Positions 7,639-14,649 of a DNA stretch of 24,899 bases are shown in pieces. This DNA comes from Actinomyces sp. ICM47. GTDB lineage: Bacteria; Actinomycetota; Actinomycetes; Actinomycetales; Actinomycetaceae. A program made the translations under genes and the position numbers. The stretch covers positions 1 to 24,899 of the forward strand of contig NZ_ALCA01000101.1 in the NCBI RefSeq assembly GCF_000278725.1. The letters run 5' to 3'. The notes under the pieces are model-generated. The model was not told the origin of the DNA. It did no database searches and saw only the letters and a program-made list of their open reading frames with translations. Positions within the stretch are counted from its first letter, which is position 1, and each line of letters starts with the position of its first letter.

Positions 7639-8720
7639 AGCACATCACCACATTTGCCGCCGCTGTGGGCGCCGTCACCCTGGCATTGACCGGCTGTGCC
7701 GGAGGGGGAAAAGCCGCTCAGTCTGGTGAAGCCAAGGCTGAGCTTCCGTTTAAGGCATGCGCTGTCTCCGATACCGGCGGTTGGCAGGACAAGTCTTTTA
7801 ACGAGTCCGCCTACGACGGCCTCATGGAGGCGAAGTCCTATCTGGGGGTCACGGTGGATACCGCCGAGTCTGACACAGAGGATGATTTCGTCGGCAACGT
7901 TGACAAGATGGTGGCCGCCGATTGCACGCTGATCATCGGCGTTGGCTTCCACCTGGAGCCGGCCGTTCATCAGTCTGCCCTGCAGCATCCTGATCGCAAC
8001 TATGCCATGATCGACACGACCTTTACTGACGGCACCGACGAGGCGGTCCTGAAGAATGGGCGTCCGCTGCTGTTCAATGCGTCCGAGGCTTCCTTCCTCG
8101 CGGGCTACGCTTCGGCGGCGATGTCAAAGACCGGTAAGGTCGCGACCTTCGGTGGTGCGCAGATCCCCGCCGTGGCTGTGTTTATGGACGGATTTGCGGA
8201 CGGTGTGAAAGCCTACAATGAGGCGAAGGGGACCTCCGTGCAGGTGCTTGGTTGGGACAAGGACACCCAGACAGGAGCCTTCACGGATTCCTTCGATGAC
8301 CAGTCGCTGGGGCTGCAGCAGGCGCAGCAGTTCATCGCGCAGGGTGCTGACATCATCATGCCCGTCGCCGGTCCTGTCGGAATGGGTGCTGCGGCCGCTG
8401 CGAAGGCTGACGGCAAGACGCTGATCGTTGGCGTCGACTCGGATTGGTACGAGACCAATCCCCAGTATTCGTCGATCATCCTGACCTCGGTCATGAAGGA
8501 GATCGGTGCTGCTGTCGAGCAGGCCATTCAGGATTCGGTCAAGGGGAAGTTCACCTCGGAGCACTACATCGGTACGCTCGCTAATGGTGGCGTGTCGCTT
8601 GCTCCCTTCCATGATTTCGAAACCCAGGTTCCCAAGGAGCTGCGGCAGGATCTGAACAAGCTGACGGAGGATATCAAGAAGGGACGGCTCGTGATCGAGT
8701 CGCCGAACGCCCCGAAGTAA
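7635..8720 (+). CDS. BMP-family nucleoside-binding lipoprotein, copy 1
   Basis: The product is a 361-residue substrate-binding lipoprotein of the basic membrane protein (BMP/PnrA/Med) family, which deliver nucleosides to ABC importers. A lipoprotein signal ends in the lipobox LTGC (Cys21), followed by a Gly/Ala/Ser linker. The mature domain shows the BMP signature SDTGGWQDKSFNESAYDG, then GVGFHL, FNASEASFLAGYASA, GGAQIPAVAVFMDGFADG and ADIIMPVAGPVG. It is the same length as, and very similar to, the product of the next gene; both end in ESPNAPK. It has its own promoter and is followed by a long hairpin, so it may be expressed separately from the transporter genes and act as an alternative binding protein for the same permease. 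Confidence 0.93.
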   Translation: MKHITTFAAAVGAVTLALTGCAGGGKAAQSGEAKAELPFKACAVSDTGGWQDKSFNESAYDGLMEAKSYLGVTVDTAESDTEDDFVGNVDKMVAADCTLIIGVGFHLEPAVHQSALQHPDRNYAMIDTTFTDGTDEAVLKNGRPLLFNASEASFLAGYASAAMSKTGKVATFGGAQIPAVAVFMDGFADGVKAYNEAKGTSVQVLGWDKDTQTGAFTDSFDDQSLGLQQAQQFIAQGADIIMPVAGPVGMGAAAAAKADGKTLIVGVDSDWYETNPQYSSIILTSVMKEIGAAVEQAIQDSVKGKFTSEHYIGTLANGGVSLAPFHDFETQVPKELRQDLNKLTEDIKKGRLVIESPNAPK

Positions 8721-8735
8721 TCTCTCGCCGGGTTG

Positions 8736-8795
8736 GCCGGCGGCGAAGCTTTCAACGCAGCGATTGGTGTCGCTGCACGGAAGCTTGCCGCCGGC
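8736..8795 (+). terminator. Long hairpin after first BMP gene
   Basis: GCCGGCGGCGAAGCTT (8736-8751) pairs with AAGCTTGCCGCCGGC (8781-8795) with one bulged base. Inside it GCAGCGA (8757-8763) pairs perfectly with TCGCTGC (8770-8776) around a 6-nt loop. It begins 16 nt after the stop codon. No long U-tract follows, so it may terminate, attenuate or protect the 3' end of the mRNA. Confidence 0.65.
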
Positions 8796-8855
8796 TTAAT
8801 CGTTGCTAAAGCAACTTAATCGTTATCAAAACGAGTTAACCGTTACCAAAGCGAG
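8796..8855 (+). repeat. Three tandem 20-bp operator-like repeats
   Basis: Three contiguous 20-bp units start at 8796, 8816 and 8836. The middle unit reads TTAATCGTTATCAAAACGAG, and the third differs from it at only four positions. Each contains CGTTNNNAAA. In the middle unit TCGTT and AACGA form an inverted repeat, and in the first GTTGC pairs with GCAAC. The array ends 12 bp before the -35 box of the second BMP gene, a typical place for activator or repressor sites. The block is AT-richer than its surroundings. The binding protein is unknown. Confidence 0.8.
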
Positions 8856-8867
8856 AACAAATAAACC

Positions 8868-8896
8868 TTGACATGGGTGTTGCAGCACGGGACACT
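8868..8896 (+). promoter_or_regulatory. Promoter of second BMP gene / transporter operon
   Basis: TTGACA (8868-8873) and GACACT (8891-8896) are 17 bp apart. TTGACATGGGTG and GACACTTAGAT match the promoter of the first BMP gene, apart from one base of spacing. The implied leader of about 110 nt is the same length as for the first gene. Confidence 0.7.
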
Positions 8897-8929
8897 TAGA
8901 TCAGACGTAAAAGTCGATTTATGCAAATG

Positions 8930-8981
8930 TTCGCACGGTGATTGTGCGAACCGAATCGGGGCTTGTGTAGCTCACGGTTCG
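8930..8981 (+). promoter_or_regulatory. Overlapping alternative hairpins in BMP2 leader
   Basis: TTCGCAC (8930-8936) pairs with GTGCGAA (8944-8950) around a 7-nt loop. CGAACCG (8947-8953) pairs with CGGTTCG (8975-8981). The two helices share CGAA (8947-8950), so they exclude each other. This could be a switch in the mRNA leader or chance pairing. No known riboswitch consensus was recognised. Confidence 0.4.
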
Positions 8982-9013
8982 ACGAAGAATCACTTCAACA
9001 AAGGATCACACAG

Positions 9014-10099
9014 ATGAAGCATTTCACGAGGCTCGCCGCATCGGCGGGTATTGTCGCGCTCGCGCTGGCTGGATGTGGCGGAGGTGGAACCTCCGGCGGC
9101 TCTGGCAAGGCCCAGGACGCCGCGTCTTTCAAGGCGTGCGCAGTGTCGGACGCCGGCGGCTGGAACGACAAGTCCTTCAACGAGTCAGCGTACAACGGAC
9201 TGAAGGATGCCCAGAGCAAGCTGGGTATTCAGATCAACGCGGCCGAGTCCAGCTCCGACACGGACTTTGCGCCCAACGTTGAGTCCATGGTCTCCGACGG
9301 CTGCAACCTGATCATCGGCGTCGGCTTCAACCTCGAGCAGGCGATCCACAAGTCCGCAGATGACAATACGGACCTGCATTACGCCCTCATTGACTCCAGC
9401 TTCAGCGAAGGCAAGGAGACCGTCACCCTTAAGAACGGGCGTCCGCTGCTGTTCAACACGGCTGAGGCTGCATACCTTGCGGGTTACGCGGCGGCCGGCA
9501 TGTCGCAGACGGGTAAGGTTGCCACCTTCGGTGGCATGCAGATCCCTGCGGTGACAGTCTTTATGGACGGCTTCGCTGACGGCGTTGATGCCTACAACGC
9601 CGCGCATGGTACCTCCGTTCAGTTGCTCGGCTGGGACAAGGCATCTCAGAACGGCTCGTTCACGCAGAACTTCGACGATCAGGCACTGGGCAAGCAGCAG
9701 GCGCAGCAGTTCATCTCGCAGGGCGCCGACATCATCATGCCCGTCGCCGGCCCCGTGGGCCTGGGTGCCGCGGCGGCTGCCAAGGCTGACGGTAACACGC
9801 GCATCGTCGGTGTGGACTCCGACTGGTACGAGGCAAACCCCGACTACTCCTCGATCGTGCTGACGTCGGTCAAGAAGGAGATCGGTGCTGCTGTCGAGCA
9901 GACCATCACGGACTCGGTGAATGGCAAGTTCACGCCGGAACCGTTCGTGGGTACGCTGGCTAACGGCGGCGTCTCCCTGGCACCCTTCCACGATTTCGAT
10001 GCTCAGGTGTCCGATGAACTCAAGTCTGAACTGAACAAGCTCACCGAGGACATCAAGGCTGGCACGCTGAAGGTTGAGTCGCCGAACGCCCCGAAGTGA
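9014..10099 (+). CDS. BMP-family nucleoside-binding lipoprotein, copy 2
   Basis: This is the second 361-residue BMP-family lipoprotein, adjacent to the ABC transporter genes and therefore the likely primary binding protein. The lipobox is LAGC (Cys21), followed by a GGGGTSGGSG linker. The signature SDAGGWNDKSFNESAYNG and the segments GVGFNLEQAIHKSA, FNTAEAAYLAGYAAAGM, MDGFADG and PVAGPVGLGAAAAAKADG mirror copy 1. ATG 9014 was chosen because AAGGA (9001-9005) lies 8 nt upstream and the lipoprotein signal starts there; an upstream in-frame GTG at 8942 would add 24 residues that do not fit a signal peptide. It has its own promoter, a structured leader and an upstream 20-bp repeat array. A large hairpin separates it from the ATPase gene. 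Confidence 0.94.
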   Translation: MKHFTRLAASAGIVALALAGCGGGGTSGGSGKAQDAASFKACAVSDAGGWNDKSFNESAYNGLKDAQSKLGIQINAAESSSDTDFAPNVESMVSDGCNLIIGVGFNLEQAIHKSADDNTDLHYALIDSSFSEGKETVTLKNGRPLLFNTAEAAYLAGYAAAGMSQTGKVATFGGMQIPAVTVFMDGFADGVDAYNAAHGTSVQLLGWDKASQNGSFTQNFDDQALGKQQAQQFISQGADIIMPVAGPVGLGAAAAAKADGNTRIVGVDSDWYEANPDYSSIVLTSVKKEIGAAVEQTITDSVNGKFTPEPFVGTLANGGVSLAPFHDFDAQVSDELKSELNKLTEDIKAGTLKVESPNAPK

Positions 10100-10100
10100 T

Positions 10101-10156
10101 CTCCCAGCGGTGGGGCTGTCGGCGAGTTGTCCGCAGCCCCACCCGGGTGTTGGGAG
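10101..10156 (+). terminator. Hairpin between BMP2 and ABC ATPase genes
   Basis: GGTGGGGCTG (10109-10118) pairs perfectly with CAGCCCCACC (10134-10143), with a further CGG/CCG pair inside and an outer CTCCCA (10101-10106)/TGGGAG (10151-10156) helix. There is no U-tract. Such intercistronic hairpins often let binding-protein mRNA accumulate above transporter mRNA, through partial termination or 3'-end protection. Confidence 0.6.
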
Positions 10157-10191
10157 CCTATCGCCCACCGGTGTTGGGGAAGGTCGAAGGA

Positions 10192-11757
10192 ATGAAACTA
10201 GAGCTGCGGGGGATCACGAAGAGGTTTGGCCCCCTCACTGCTAACGACTCGATCGATCTGACGATCGAGGAGGGGCACATTCACGCCCTGCTTGGTGAAA
10301 ATGGTGCGGGAAAGTCCACGCTGATGAACGTCCTGTACGGGATGCACCAGCCTGACGAGGGACAGATCATCATCGATGGTGAGCCCGTGACATTTAAAGG
10401 CCCGGGTGACGCTGTTGCTGCGGGCATTGGTATGGTGCATCAGCACTTCATGCTGATCCCGGTGTTCACGGTCGCGGAATCGATCGCACTAGGTTATGAG
10501 CCGACTGGCCCTGCGGGCATTATTAGCCGTGAGCGCGCGCGTCAGACGGTGCGCGAAGTATCGGCACGCTTCGGCTTCGACCTGGATCCCGATGCGCTCA
10601 TCGAGGATCTGCCGGTCGGTGCGCAGCAGCGCGTTGAGATTGTCAAGGCCCTGTCGCGTCAAGCGAAGGTCTTGATTCTGGACGAACCGACGGCCGTGCT
10701 GACACCGCAAGAGACGGATGAACTGATGAAGATCATGCGTCAGCTCGCCGATGCGGGGACGTCGATTGTCTTCATTACTCACAAGCTGCGCGAGGTGCGT
10801 GCAGTTGCTGACGATATCACGGTGATCCGTCGTGGAAAGGTCGTCGGCACGGCCTCCCCGACGGACTCTGAGGCTTCGCTGGCCTCGCAGATGGTGGGGC
10901 GCCCGGTTCTTTTGCGCGTCGATAAGGAACCGGCTCGGCTTCGCCGAGGTGGCCTCGTCTTGGATGATGTCTCCCTGCTAGGCGCGGGTGGCGTGCCCGA
11001 ACTTGATCATGTGTCATGCAAGGTTCAGCGTGGTGAGATCCTCGCGGTTGCCGGGGTGCAGGGCAACGGTCAGAGCGAACTTGCGGAGGTGATCCTTGGC
11101 CTTCGTACTCCCGATAGCGGGACGATCACCCTCGAGGGAAAGGATATTACTCGCGCGAATCCTCGAAAGTCCCTGAATTCTGGGGTTGGGTTCGTTCCCG
11201 AAGACCGTATGACAGACGGTATGGTGTCTTCTTTCTCCATTGCTGACAACTTGGTCCTCGATCAGTTTAATGCGCCCGAGTTTGCCTGGGGTCCGTCGCG
11301 CAAGCTGGGAGCGGTTGCCCGCAATGCGCGAGCGAAGCAGGAGGAATACGACATCCGCCTGACGTCGATCAATGATCCGATTTCCTCCCTGTCGGGTGGT
11401 AATCAGCAGAAGGTTGTCGTTGCGCGCGAAATGTCACGAGAGCTGAAGCTGCTGGTCGTCAACCAGCCCACGCGCGGCGTCGACGTCGGGTCGATCGAGT
11501 TTATTCACCGCAGGATCGTAGAGGTGCGCGACCAGGGGTGCGCAGTGCTGCTGATTTCGTCGGAGCTCGACGAGGTTGTGGCGCTGGCCGACCGGATCGC
11601 CGTCATGTATCGCGGTCGTATCGTCGGCATTGTGCCTGCGGATACGCAGCGTGATGTCTTGGGTCTCATGATGGCTGGCGTTCCTCAGGACGAGGCCGTG
11701 GCGACCTCGCATCGCGGTGGCGCGGTTGACGCTCGCGAAGGACAGGAGGAGCAATGA
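10192..11757 (+). CDS. Nucleoside ABC transporter, double ATPase
   Basis: The product is a 521-residue cytoplasmic ATPase with two ABC domains, of the type paired with BMP-family binding proteins (YufO/NupA-like). The N-terminal domain has Walker A GENGAGKST (35-43), the variant signature LPVGAQQRVEI (about 140) and Walker B LILDEPTAVLTPQE (about 160). The C-terminal domain has a degenerate Walker A (VQGNGQSEL), signature LSGGNQQKVVVAREM (about 400) and LLVVNQPTRGVDVGS in place of a standard Walker B. That asymmetry is usual for sugar/nucleoside importers of this class. ATG 10192 was chosen because family homology starts at MKLELRGITK and GGGGAAGG precedes it; an in-frame start at 10096 would run through the intercistronic hairpin. 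Its stop overlaps the next start as ATGA. Confidence 0.94.
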   Translation: MKLELRGITKRFGPLTANDSIDLTIEEGHIHALLGENGAGKSTLMNVLYGMHQPDEGQIIIDGEPVTFKGPGDAVAAGIGMVHQHFMLIPVFTVAESIALGYEPTGPAGIISRERARQTVREVSARFGFDLDPDALIEDLPVGAQQRVEIVKALSRQAKVLILDEPTAVLTPQETDELMKIMRQLADAGTSIVFITHKLREVRAVADDITVIRRGKVVGTASPTDSEASLASQMVGRPVLLRVDKEPARLRRGGLVLDDVSLLGAGGVPELDHVSCKVQRGEILAVAGVQGNGQSELAEVILGLRTPDSGTITLEGKDITRANPRKSLNSGVGFVPEDRMTDGMVSSFSIADNLVLDQFNAPEFAWGPSRKLGAVARNARAKQEEYDIRLTSINDPISSLSGGNQQKVVVAREMSRELKLLVVNQPTRGVDVGSIEFIHRRIVEVRDQGCAVLLISSELDEVVALADRIAVMYRGRIVGIVPADTQRDVLGLMMAGVPQDEAVATSHRGGAVDAREGQEEQ

Positions 11758-12881
11758 GTAAGAAGAAGACTGCCTCCCTGGGCATGTTTACGAGGATTGT
11801 TGGCTCGCAGGGGTTCGTGTCGGTGCTCTCAGTCTTGATTGCCTTCGCGATCGGAGCGATCCTGATTGCCGCTACGGGGGCTTCCGTCACAGACGCCTAC
11901 TACGCGATGTTCCGCGGGGCCATCGTGGACCCGCAGGCGTCGACGTTCATGCGCGCGATTAAGCCGCTGACAGACTCGGTGTTCTTTGGGATTCCCTTGA
12001 TTATTTCGGGTCTGGGTCTCGCGTTCGGCTTCCGTGCCGGACTGTTCAACATCGGCGGTAAAGGCCAGATGATCGTTGGCGCACTCGCGGCCGTGTGGGT
12101 GGGCTTCTCGATGAACCTTCCTCCGGTCGTTCACACCTTCGTCGCTGTGGCTGCGGCGATTATCGCGGGCGCTGCGTACGCTGGCATCGCGGGTGTCTTG
12201 AAGGCAAAGACGGGGGCTAACGAAGTCATCGTCACGATCATGCTCAACTCGATTGCAGTCCTGGGGCTGGGATACGTCCTGTCGCAGCCGTCGTGGCAGC
12301 GGCCCGGTTCGAACCAGCCGGTCACTCCTAACGTGGCTGACACGGCTGCCTTCGCGAAGTTCTTCGATGGGCCGATCAAGCTGCACAGTGGCATCATCGT
12401 TGCGCTTATTGCGTTGGTGATTTTCTGGTGGCTGATGGAGCGCTCGACGCTCGGTTTCCAGATTCGTGTCGTGGGTGCGAATCCTGCGGCGGCACGTACG
12501 GCGGGCATCTCGGTTGAGCGCATCACGGCGGTCACGATGCTGTTCTCGGGTGCCTTCCTGGGGTTGGCGGGTGCGAACGAGGCCTTGGGCACTCTCGGAT
12601 ACGCCTCGCGTGACGTGGCCGGTTCGATTGGTTTTGACGCGATTACGGTCGCTCTGCTGGGACGCAACAAGGCGTGGGGCACGTTCGGTGCTGGTCTGCT
12701 GTTTGGTGCGTTTAAGGCGGGCGGTTATGCGATGCAGGCAAAGAATGTGCCAATTGACATGATTTTGATTTTGCAGTCAGTGATCGTGTTGCTGATTGCT
12801 GCCCCGGCTCTGGTGCGGTGGCTGTTCAGGCTGCCTGATGCGAAGCGTCTGGCGGCTGCTGGAAAGGGGAACGACGAATGA
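11754..12881 (+). CDS. Nucleoside ABC transporter permease 1
   Basis: The product is a 375-residue multi-spanning permease of the BPD_transp_2 (branched-chain/sugar/nucleoside) family, like YufP/NupB. Segments such as LIISGLGLAFGFRAGLFNIGGKGQ, KAKTGANEVIVTIMLNSIA and DVAGSIGFDAITVALLGRNKAWGT are typical of the nucleoside branch. Several hydrophobic helices are evident along the length. The start ATG overlaps the ATPase stop (ATGA), with AGGAGGAG as an almost ideal ribosome binding site. It should pair with the next gene product to form the membrane channel. Confidence 0.93.
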   Translation: MSKKKTASLGMFTRIVGSQGFVSVLSVLIAFAIGAILIAATGASVTDAYYAMFRGAIVDPQASTFMRAIKPLTDSVFFGIPLIISGLGLAFGFRAGLFNIGGKGQMIVGALAAVWVGFSMNLPPVVHTFVAVAAAIIAGAAYAGIAGVLKAKTGANEVIVTIMLNSIAVLGLGYVLSQPSWQRPGSNQPVTPNVADTAAFAKFFDGPIKLHSGIIVALIALVIFWWLMERSTLGFQIRVVGANPAAARTAGISVERITAVTMLFSGAFLGLAGANEALGTLGYASRDVAGSIGFDAITVALLGRNKAWGTFGAGLLFGAFKAGGYAMQAKNVPIDMILILQSVIVLLIAAPALVRWLFRLPDAKRLAAAGKGNDE

Positions 12882-14152
12882 GCACAGTTGAGAAGGACGC
12901 GCAGGTTCTGGTCAAGCGCTCGTGGAAGCTCCCAGTCGTGTATGTGGCTGCCAGCATCCTGCTGTTGGTGTTTGGTGTCTCGACGCACGGTGATGTGACG
13001 ATTCGACTGAACGATAAGTCGCAGTCGTACTCGATCCCCGACATCGTCACGTCTGGTGCTCCCATCGTGTGGGTGCTTGTGGCGTTGACCATTCTGGTGA
13101 CCGCATGTGAGTTGATTGTGACTGTCCGACGCATCGATGTTCCGTCGTGGGCACGGGCAGTAGGGATGAGCGTTGTCGGCGTGTCTACGATTCTGGGCTT
13201 CCTGCTGTACGCGGGTTCGGATTCGGCGGGTGCAGTGACGCTCACCTCGACGCTCGTGTCGACGGTGGCGATCTCGACGCCACTAATTTTCGGTGCACTG
13301 TCGGGTGTCATCTCTGAGCGTGTCGGCGTTGTCAATATCGCGATTGAGGGTGACCTGCTGGTCGGAGCGTTCGCGGGTATCATGGCGGCCTCTTACTTCC
13401 AGACCGCTTACGCGGGCCTTGTGGCCGCGCCTCTCGCGGGCGCTCTGCTGGGGGCGCTGCTGGCGCTCTTCTCCGTCAAGTACGGAGTGGATCAGATTAT
13501 CATCGGCGTCGTGCTGAACGTCCTGGCGCTGGGTCTGACGACCTTCTTGTACGGGACGATCATGAAGGATGCTCAGGATGTCCTGAACACCAACCGCTAC
13601 TCGCTGCCCGACCTCCCGATCCCTGGCCTGGTCGAGATCCCGGTCATCGGGCCGGTCCTGTTCGATCAGTCGATCCTCGTCTACCTCATGTACGCGGCCG
13701 TCATCGCGCTGTCGTTCTTCCTGTTCCGATCTCGCTGGGGTCTGCGCCTGCGGGCGTGCGGTGAGCACCCACGCGCGGCCGACACGGTCGGCATCAACGT
13801 GGGGCGTACGCGCACTGCCAACACGATCCTGGGTTCTGCGTTCGCAGGGCTGGGGGGCGCGTTCTTCACGATCGGATCGGGTCTGGCGTTCACGGACAAC
13901 ATCTCTGCGGGTAATGGCTACATTGCCCTTGCGGCGATGATCCTGGGCAAGTGGAATCCGATTGGTGCGATGAGTGCAGCCGTCATGTTTGGCTTCGCAC
14001 AGGCGACGGCCCGTATGCTGCCCAACATTGAGCCTTCGATTCCCGCGAACCTGATTTCGATGATCCCGTACGTGGTGACGATTGTCGCTGTGGCTGGCTT
14101 CGTCGGTAAGTCGCGCGCCCCTGCGGCCGAGAACATTCCCTACGTGAAGTGA
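12878..14152 (+). CDS. Nucleoside ABC transporter permease 2
   Basis: The product is a 424-residue permease of the same superfamily, like YufQ/NupC of BMP-type transporters. Family-like segments include LIFGALSGVISERVGVVNIAIEGDLLVGAF, FSVKYGVDQIIIGVVLNVLALGLTTFLY, WGLRLRACGEHPRAADTVGINV and AMILGKWNPIGAMSAAVMFGFAQA. About 100 N-terminal residues form extra membrane segments and a loop before the core, longer than in many homologues. The ATG overlaps the previous stop (ATGA). The stop is 14 nt before the cytidine deaminase ATG, so uptake and the first catabolic step are in one transcript. Confidence 0.92.
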   Translation: MSTVEKDAQVLVKRSWKLPVVYVAASILLLVFGVSTHGDVTIRLNDKSQSYSIPDIVTSGAPIVWVLVALTILVTACELIVTVRRIDVPSWARAVGMSVVGVSTILGFLLYAGSDSAGAVTLTSTLVSTVAISTPLIFGALSGVISERVGVVNIAIEGDLLVGAFAGIMAASYFQTAYAGLVAAPLAGALLGALLALFSVKYGVDQIIIGVVLNVLALGLTTFLYGTIMKDAQDVLNTNRYSLPDLPIPGLVEIPVIGPVLFDQSILVYLMYAAVIALSFFLFRSRWGLRLRACGEHPRAADTVGINVGRTRTANTILGSAFAGLGGAFFTIGSGLAFTDNISAGNGYIALAAMILGKWNPIGAMSAAVMFGFAQATARMLPNIEPSIPANLISMIPYVVTIVAVAGFVGKSRAPAAENIPYVK

Positions 14153-14166
14153 GGAGCGTGGAACAG

Positions 14167-14649
14167 ATGACGACGATCGATTGGGACGCCCTGCTGGGCG
14201 TCGCCATCGACGCGATGACACACGCGTATTGTCCGTACTCGCACTTCCCGGTGGGCGCGGCGGGCCTGAGTGCCGATGGCCGTATCGTCAGCGGTTGCAA
14301 CGTGGAGAACGCGGGTTACGGCGTGGCGCTGTGCGCCGAGTGCGGCATGGTCTCGGACCTGATCCGCACCGGCGGAGGCACACTCGTCGCGGTTGTCGCC
14401 GTCAACGGGGACCGGGTTCCGGTGGCCCCGTGCGGGCGGTGCCGCCAGCTCATTTACGAGCATGGCGGCCCCTCCTGCCTGGTCCTCATGCCAGGCGGCG
14501 TCGCCGACATGACCCAGGTCCTGCCCGGTGCCTTTGGCCCCCACGACCTGGAGGAGGCTGCCTCCCGCGGCACCGCCAGGTCAGATGATGCTCGCGACGC
14601 GGCCCAGGCCTCGTCTCAGAAGAAAGAAGGAAACGTTGGCACTGTTTGA
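14167..14649 (+). CDS. cdd: Cytidine deaminase
   Basis: The product is a 160-residue zinc enzyme that converts cytidine and deoxycytidine to uridine and deoxyuridine, preparing them for phosphorolysis. Substrate-binding NVENAGYG (45-52), catalytic CAE (Cys56, Glu58) and PCGRC (Cys89, Cys92) give the three-cysteine zinc site of small tetrameric Cdd. The family is usually about 130 residues; the last 30 or so here (after GPHDLEEA) are polar, low-complexity and not conserved, and the end overlaps the deoA start by 14 nt. ATG 14167 has AGGAG 10 nt upstream; a GTG at 14158 is too close to that site. Confidence 0.93.
   Translation: MTTIDWDALLGVAIDAMTHAYCPYSHFPVGAAGLSADGRIVSGCNVENAGYGVALCAECGMVSDLIRTGGGTLVAVVAVNGDRVPVAPCGRCRQLIYEHGGPSCLVLMPGGVADMTQVLPGAFGPHDLEEAASRGTARSDDARDAAQASSQKKEGNVGTV

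Noticed and set aside
8897..9013. Purine-type riboswitch in the BMP2 leader
   Set aside because: The conserved junction and loop bases of purine riboswitches are absent; only generic hairpins were seen.
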